From NCBI GenBank assembly GCA_946616535.1, contig CAMOJA010000030.1, forward strand, positions 1 through 10,815: DNA of 10,815 nt. Direction: 5' to 3'. The position numbers and the translations under genes were made by a program. This DNA comes from an uncultured Bacteroidales bacterium (GTDB lineage: Bacteria; Bacteroidota; Bacteroidia; Bacteroidales; Paludibacteraceae). Position 1 is the stretch's first letter. Every line of letters begins with the position of its first letter. This document shows positions 10,101-10,815 of this stretch, one piece after another. The notes under the pieces were generated by a model. The model was given only the letters and a program-made list of their open reading frames with translations, did not search any database and had not been told where the DNA came from.

Positions 10101-10761
10101 TATCGGTATAGATACCTTTCTCCGTCAGACGTCTTCCACGCCAGTCGTAATAACTGCCTCGGCAGATCGAATGACTCACGTCGGTCACCGGAATCGGCTT
10201 CACCTCCAGACGTAAGCGATACAGAATACTGTCGCGCAGATTGTCGTGAGTACGAACGACATCCGTGAACACACCTGCATTCCGATACCAGCGACCACGC
10301 CACTCCGTCGAGTCACCAAAGCAGATCCGGCGATGCTCTTCTTCCTCTAGCGTGCGATAGACATCTACCCGGTAGATACTGTCGCACTCGTACGTCGTCG
10401 TCTTATATACCTGCTGGTACGTTCCCGGCTCCGTAATCGTCAACCCTCGCCATTCCAGCGTGCCGGAGAGCGGCAAACTGCGGGCGGGTTCAACAAACGA
10501 ATAAACCGGTAAAACACGGGCGATATACTTGTGGATGCTGTCGTCCGTGGCCTTGGTTACATGGATCGTGTCGTAAACGATCGTGTCCTTGTAGAACGTT
10601 ACTGGCTTACTGTTGCTCATCACTATTCGAACCGTATCGCCCGAACAGATGTTAATCTGAGTCGTGTCGATAAAACCGTTCTCGGCGTGAACACTTACTA
10701 CTGATGCGAGTGCGAGCATGGCGCAACTCAACATTCTCAAAATATATTGTTTCATTTTCAT
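1..10761 (-). CDS. Giant secreted repeat protein (putative surface adhesin/stalk), partial: C-terminus beyond window
   Basis: The minus-strand frame is open for 3587 codons with no stop in the window, so the mature protein exceeds about 400 kDa. After a signal peptide it consists almost wholly of about 62 modules of roughly 50-60 residues. A module runs Ile-Cys-x-Gly, then Trp-x-Gly, then Gly-x-Tyr-x-Asp-Thr, then Gly-Cys-Asp-Ser-Ile and Leu-x-Leu-x-Val. I count 34 Cys-Asp-Ser boxes plus three Cys-Asp-Thr; the other modules keep only Asp-Ser or an aromatic replacement. No catalytic motif or transmembrane helix is visible beyond the signal peptide. The start is ATG at 10761, with an in-frame TGA at 10803-10801 upstream; a second in-frame ATG at 10755 is an equally plausible start. 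No Shine-Dalgarno sequence is seen, as is usual in Bacteroidota. Comparable modules occur in large Bacteroidota surface proteins carrying type IX sorting domains and resemble PKD/SprB-type beta modules in layout. The adhesin or stalk role is inferred; the exact family is not recognised. Confidence 0.95.
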   Translation of the reverse strand, partial: MKMKQYILRMLSCAMLALASVVSVHAENGFIDTTQINICSGDTVRIVMSNSKPVTFYKDTIVYDTIHVTKATDDSIHKYIARVLPVYSFVEPARSLPLSGTLEWRGLTITEPGTYQQVYKTTTYECDSIYRVDVYRTLEEEEHRRICFGDSTEWRGRWYRNAGVFTDVVRTHDNLRDSILYRLRLEVKPIPVTDVSHSICRGSYYDWRGRRLTEKGIYTDTLVATDLGCDSILRLTLNFLDEDATFAPVEVEKYFSICDDESVTFNGQTYRSAGTFYDRFTCDTIYKIVITKNPTSLHYQTGVLIGSNPFYWTYQYNGEQKTDTLTAPGHYEYTTVNEETGCNDSWVLELTKDATSYHFVEEKIICANEPFSWRGRENLNQQGIGQTIHYFDNYRTISDQDSIYELILTVKPVLTSTQTIKYCGSITVHGVTYSESKVLVDTFTSAQYNCDSIVTTILVKGEAFHLHDTLTLVPGETATWRGQTINHDGIYEERHTSSFGCDSIYSLGVGYKAATPVTNTHTDKVAICEGNYYEWRGDKYFNSGIFNDTVYVNGDVAQGIDSIYILNLTVNPIYHSTERITFTSFPATYREHIFAAPGGYWDFRYQSSTGCDSIITVYADLQVITHEETASVCRSELPYRWRDHEFYESYRYVETVKDGAGNDSVQYILNLTVKDNVETRITQTICEGGSYTFGDRVLTETGVYRYIFHDFGCDSLVVLSLNVLKPDTNRFIHHMDDGQYYDWNGTRYTETGVYYDYRTNRFGCDSINILELTVNHVDTVDTTAVICPNEIPFFWHGIRAYQTNDYTNIEQSTTGEYTYYSLHLTVREIVNIDTTFTICGDESVSFNGKTYNQGGKFYDYLSCDTLVEINIVKRPQQVYETTASLGGDHGYTWTYWDNGTEQTQTFNEPGTYEYESPNATTGCSELWRLILSKDETEYHFIQDTTICEGDDFSWHGMDNLSHQGIGVISNYFVKYQTRTGKDSIYELRLKVEPLKRTTKIIPFCESYTLNGQTYTSSTTVIERLASSTGCDSVVTYMLQKGSSFHRHDTATIIPGETLNWRGQLITNTGLYTDSYTSSTGCDSIYTLGVGMKEDAPHMKMRTWNEDICEGDTLTWRNKNYFNTGTYVDTLYVGSTNIVDSLYVLNLTVHPTYYIRERITFHSFPAEYRGYTFSEGETHEFHYTTADGHCDSIIAVVAELEVTRTEETVTICDGDTYIWKWNGSTYTESGRYVVTVKDGLGNDSVEHILNLTVRYIPETFVTKTICKGGSYTFGDRTLTEAGVYDYTFQSGTCDSLVHLSLNVVNADTNILVHHMNAGETFSWGGQIYSETGTYFQYGTNRFGCDSVSVLELTINHVDTVDTTLTICPNEIPFVWHGISASQTGDYQRAEKKTDGSYNFYRLHLTVREITRIDTTFTICDDEQVIFNGQTFSQGGTFTTYLSCDTLIYVHINKHPQQVYETRAALGQDKYTWTFGPAGQTQTEEYTEPGTYEFEFPNAVTGCSELWRLILSQDMDEYHFEESLTICEGADFSWHGKENLSRQFIGETHDYTAEYKTRNGKDSIYTLHLTVTPIQRTYRTIRFCGETEYKGIRYTNSAQVYDTLTAANGCDSIILINLDKAQSYHFYETKDLPQGTVYKWRDKYDIYTDGVYTDPYVTEFGCDSIYELRVTIIPATPQTNQYSEEWSICSGDSVLWRGKDLWRPGQYVDTVWSAGKEKVDSIFTLNLIVWPSYRDTIIRHLYNCNEGAIQYNGKLFTQDTALVSVFSTSQGCDSIEKVFMHFNMVLNQSDTVKISDKQLPYTWNYTLGGVTRDTVLTNAGTYYHTEKTQGGCYNQEELVLIVYPTYLFQLDTTVCETKLPFKWQSGPADHQNDDLYGEVGTTKMIEYRYNSVNNTDSIYRLNLTVDAAPKATEYHWVCSGTPELIRGKVYGNTTATMDTVYRDTINQSDPNGSCDSIIYLEVFVSSLKQHTETRVLYQGETIVWGDYTIERGGDYSDTTKTANGCDSISILHVVEEMRIEKTICRTDTMEDTPADKKYPYVWVHQRPDIPNDTLYTSGIYTSTVENETTGMLEEYYSLHLTIVHPYDTTIYVHGCQNKGAWWYGQPNEIFHNDTAFIYRKEVSPADPNAPCDSIFYVNVKIDTIYDYHFKDTICEQYLPYIFGRVNPDTLWEEGTWRHTFDTTSCGCDSIITVDLRIIPEITKNDSTFICEEEIAVNPVVLGNLVNPKFDEYNGGTFHGKWEGKWKGVSYTKDTIVWNCDSSYYHHIIVRPKQDVPAKDTFYLCQGDSVQLFWPYKEDWVYTEGVYRDTVKTYSPFVDETHGTMHYDKNFLCDSIIEWTVFMLDTIHEDTIVHIAMGDSLFWNNEWRYATGLYDSISYDGVPGVGPTAIQGANGLDLPVIDSRGQYCKYVMTLHLFVDSTYHFRDTLSVCEFKNKDTLYIWADGHETEFKLPSHDTAYHLIDTLPTLLYRFDSIYDLYVDYHQKYFTQIYDTICEGTEYRFDAHHHDNTQTSRLLTLKGVYYDTIPALNGCDSIIELYLETRDSIKTTHKSLTITDRDIPYYWTNTWKKLDGTDTTQVDTLRSTGIYSITMWNKYGCDSTIVLDFKVHQTNVFRDTLEICEFSNTTVTFPWPTNFESRFNTPNQDSAHFHVYDTLPTRVYLDSIYDLYVVFKQKTIQYIDTNICFGESIQFGLTRAHTQRFISKSGIYQDTLVRTTNGCDSIIELRVNVRDIYANEVTKHISIADTPYIWTHIGTGGLVLPSDTLYADGTYIHRFESQYGCDSIDTLHLFIHQQYLFRDTVQICADETPYEWGNKKDIYTTGEYIQNFRTADGMADSTHVRYVRVMPIEHDTIQAWICEGDSMRFGLTKANKPRFLYTSGLYNDTLTSIHGCDSIITLRLNVFPRYMKDTTVHIADVDTPYVWKHYQSGTLIDTDSLYITGHYGYNFHSQYGCDSIDSLHLFIHQTYQIADDTINICANEVPFTWRGLDNITATGDYIYGEQTIEGYDSIHTVHINVWKQVYDTITAFICEGDSMRWGLTKANQPRYIYNAGLYNDTLATIHGCDSIIVLRLNIYPRYFKDTTVHIADVDTPYVWKHYQSGTLIDTDSLYADGRYGYRFPTQYGCDSIDSLTLVIHPTYEFHDTVTICYNETPYTWYNADSSEVFKNDIYTTGTYYKYLQTKDLYDSIYVRYVRVIPVITDTVRHSMCEGSEYSFNGVRYTKGGTYTDTLRSNLGCDSIVTLLLTVNKPVYIHVPVDIYEGESYLFYGQPYTTSGTYRHSAVTPEGCDSITELFLTVHPQVDTIVTLCTSELPYMWVNKWSGEQKPLYTAGTYRDDTTYVNGKRTFYTLQLIVNQPVQDTIRVSICDGESYQFKGEALTTTGIYRDTVRAANGCDSVINLVLTVNQPYYNYQVQHIIEGQTVSFFGTDYSTTGTYTHFGTTPEGCDSTSILQLIVHRMVDTVVTVCSPELPYMWINKWDGSVTPLYTAGIYRNDTTYYQGEKMYYGLQLVVNDPVLDTTRVAICQGSSYRFMNMDLTEPGIYRDTLRASNGCDSIETLVLSVNAPYYNTIREDVLQGQTVDFFGQTYSA
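1438..1530 (-). repeat. Near-identical type b module segment, copy 2
   Basis: This is the partner of 1954-2046, 516 nt downstream in the gene. It encodes an identical 31-residue stretch with 11 different codons. It forms the first half of a type b module and precedes the Gly-Cys-Asp-Ser box at 1393. Confidence 0.9.
1954..2046 (-). repeat. Near-identical type b module segment, copy 1
   Basis: These 31 codons encode exactly the same residues as 1438-1530, from Lys-Asp-Thr-Thr-Val-His through Tyr-Val-Trp-Lys-His to Asp-Ser-Leu-Tyr. The DNA differs at 13 of 93 positions, all synonymous, including a serine written TCG here and AGT in the other copy. Confidence 0.9.
3481..5574 (-). repeat. Divergent middle region of irregular modules (residues 1730-2427)
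   Basis: About eleven modules remain recognisable by boxes at 5452, 4906, 4753, 4375, 4207, 3991 and 3772, but lengths and motifs vary and I see no higher-order period. Oddities include Gly-Cys-Tyr-Asn-Gln in place of the box (Cys codon at 5272), Thr-Asp-Ser-Ile at about 5080, a Trp-Trp pair near 4464, and a Gly-Lys-Trp-Glu-Gly-Lys-Trp-Lys-Gly stretch at about 4030-4056. There is also a Gly/Pro-rich insertion at about 3580-3640 just before a lone Gln-Tyr-Cys-Lys box (3547). These look like older, independently drifted modules joining two amplified blocks. Confidence 0.8.
5575..6510 (-). repeat. Higher-order repeat A, copy 3, truncated after about six modules
   Basis: The third copy repeats the first six modules of the supra-repeat: boxes at 6436 (Cys-Asp-Thr), about 6256 (Cys-Ser-Glu), about 6085 (Lys-Asp-Ser), 5938, 5782 and about 5611 (Val-Asp-Ser). 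Homology is still clear at Ala-Thr-Pro near 5740 and in the strand Leu-Asn-Leu at about 5590. It then fades into unrelated modules at about 5575. The reading frame stays open across the junction. Confidence 0.85.
6511..8247 (-). repeat. Higher-order repeat A, copy 2 (about 579 residues)
   Basis: The second copy lies between the Cys codons at 8245 and 6508 (1737 nt). Module order matches copy 1: boxes at 8173 (Cys-Asp-Thr), 7993 (Gly-Cys-Ser-Glu), 7819 (Lys-Asp-Ser), 7672, 7519 (followed by Gly-Val-Gly-Met), 7348 (Val-Asp-Ser), 7195, 7036 (Asn-Asp-Ser), 6886, 6733, then a box-less module. The first 55 residues (8101-8265) match those of copy 3 (6364-6528) at 37 positions by hand count. Replacements such as Cys-Ser-Glu-Leu-Trp recur in the same module of both copies, which shows block duplication rather than independent drift. 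Confidence 0.9.
8248..9990 (-). repeat. Higher-order repeat A, copy 1 (about 581 residues)
   Basis: This is the first copy of a supra-repeat of about 11 modules, bounded here by equivalent Ile-Cys motifs (Cys codons at 9988 and 8245, 1743 nt apart). It contains in order a Cys-Asp-Thr box (9916), a Gly-Cys-Asn-Asp box (9736), Gln-Asp-Ser-Ile (9562), Asn-Cys-Asp-Ser (9412), Gly-Cys-Asp-Ser followed by Gly-Val-Gly-Tyr (9259), Ile-Asp-Ser-Ile (9082), and further boxes at 8929, 8776, 8623 and 8470. The last module (about 8305) has Tyr-Tyr-Ser-Leu instead of an Asp-Ser box. The same order recurs in copy 2. The first modules of copy 1 are the most diverged. Confidence 0.9.
9991..10683 (-). repeat. 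N-terminal segment and first modules (residues 27-257)
   Basis: Residues 27 to about 125 form an irregular first module. It has an Ile-Cys-Ser-Gly-Asp-Thr front, a run of Asp-Thr-Ile motifs, a Trp-Arg-Gly centre and a first Cys-Asp-Ser-Ile box with its Cys codon at 10384-10386. Two further modules follow. One closes with Arg-Asp-Ser-Ile (Arg at 10234-10236) in place of Cys; the other is canonical, with a Gly-Cys-Asp-Ser-Ile box at 10075. The stretch of residues 47-80 has no clear counterpart elsewhere in the array and could be a distinct N-terminal cap. Confidence 0.75.
10684..10761 (-). other. Sec signal peptide (residues 1-26)
   Basis: The N-terminus has lysines at residues 2 and 4 and an arginine at 9, then a hydrophobic stretch (residues 10-24, rich in Leu, Ala, Val and Met). 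It ends in Val-His-Ala at 24-26, a good signal peptidase I site before Glu27. Cys13 follows Leu-Ser but lies inside the hydrophobic core, so it is a poor lipobox and a lipoprotein is unlikely. This places the protein outside the inner membrane, consistent with export to the cell surface. Confidence 0.85.
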
Positions 10762-10782
10762 ATTCAATTCGTTGTAGAGGGC
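10762..10782 (-). promoter_or_regulatory. Short leader before the start codon, no Shine-Dalgarno sequence
   Basis: The 21 bases between the 11-bp array and ATG end in an A/T-rich stretch (GAATTGAAT) and contain no purine-rich GGAGG-like site. This fits Bacteroidota initiation, which relies on A-rich unstructured leaders. I see no Bacteroidota-type -7 element (TAnnTTTG) in the 54 upstream bases, so the promoter probably lies beyond the window or overlaps its edge. Confidence 0.5.
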
Positions 10783-10815
10783 TTTCGAATCATTTTCGAA
10801 TCATTTTCGAATCAT
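10783..10815 (-). repeat. Three perfect tandem copies of an 11-bp unit in the 5' leader
   Basis: On the coding strand the unit is ATGATTCGAAA, present as copies at 10815-10805, 10804-10794 and 10793-10783 with no mismatch. The array reaches the window edge, so the true copy number may be higher. Each unit holds the 6-bp palindrome TTCGAA and a TGA. Because 11 is not a multiple of three, the three TGAs fall in three different frames, closing every frame ahead of the giant gene. The spacing is close to one helical turn, so a protein-binding array is possible; a slippage-prone array is the other option. Confidence 0.9.

Noticed and set aside
10720..10735. Possible lipobox around Cys13
   Set aside because: The cysteine lies inside the hydrophobic core with most of that core after it, and a better signal peptidase I site (Val-His-Ala) follows at residues 24-26.
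1..10761. A recurring DNA word (tgtcgcaacc and variants) that might suggest a CRISPR array or uptake sequence
   Set aside because: It is the reverse complement of the codons for Gly-Cys-Asp-Ser, always in the same codon phase, with synonymous variation. The intervening stretches are homologous modules rather than unique spacers.
10762..10815. Start of the gene further upstream
   Set aside because: A TGA in the gene's own frame at 10803-10801 blocks extension, and no ATG in frame lies between it and 10761.
1..10815. tRNA, rRNA, insertion sequence or terminator
   Set aside because: The coding frame occupies all but 54 bases, and I saw no cloverleaf, inverted-repeat ends, transposase motif or hairpin followed by a T-run.

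Overview
The window holds essentially one thing: a single giant protein-coding gene on the minus strand. Its frame is open from the start codon at 10761 down to base 1, 3587 codons without a stop, and runs off the left edge. I translated the whole frame by hand and found no internal stop and no sign of a frameshift. Only the last 54 bases (10762-10815) lie outside the gene. They are the 5' leader and contain three perfect tandem copies of an 11-bp unit that continues to the window edge.

The protein begins with a classical signal peptide (residues 1-26). The rest is an array of about 62 related modules of roughly 50-60 residues. The module pattern is: Thr-x-x-Ile-Cys-x-Gly at the front, an aromatic-x-Trp-x-Gly centre, Gly-x-Tyr-x-Asp-Thr, then a closing Gly-Cys-Asp-Ser-Ile box followed by a beta-like Leu-x-Leu-x-Val strand. 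Modules of this style are familiar from very large secreted proteins of Bacteroidota, often exported by the type IX secretion system. The lack of a Shine-Dalgarno sequence, the moderate base composition and the module style all suggest a Bacteroidales-type organism, perhaps from a gut or oral community. This taxonomic call is an inference. The C-terminus, where a type IX sorting domain would sit, is outside the window.

Layout in protein order (right to left on the map): leader with 11-bp repeats (10762-10815); signal peptide (10684-10761); N-terminal segment with the first modules (9991-10683); a higher-order repeat of about 1.74 kb (580 residues, about 11 modules) present two and a half times (5575-9990); a divergent middle region with irregular modules (3481-5574); a block of three-module repeats whose period falls from 570 to about 480 nt (1147-3480); and a very regular 474-nt three-module repeat that runs off the left edge (1-1146).

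The two most interesting points are these. The closing Asp-Ser-Ile box and the Asp-Thr-Leu/Ile/Val sites match the known Bacteroidota O-glycosylation sequon, with about 140 such sites by hand count. In the C-terminal blocks the cysteines follow a strict 2+1+1 register across each module triplet. Together these suggest a heavily glycosylated, disulfide-braced surface stalk or adhesin.
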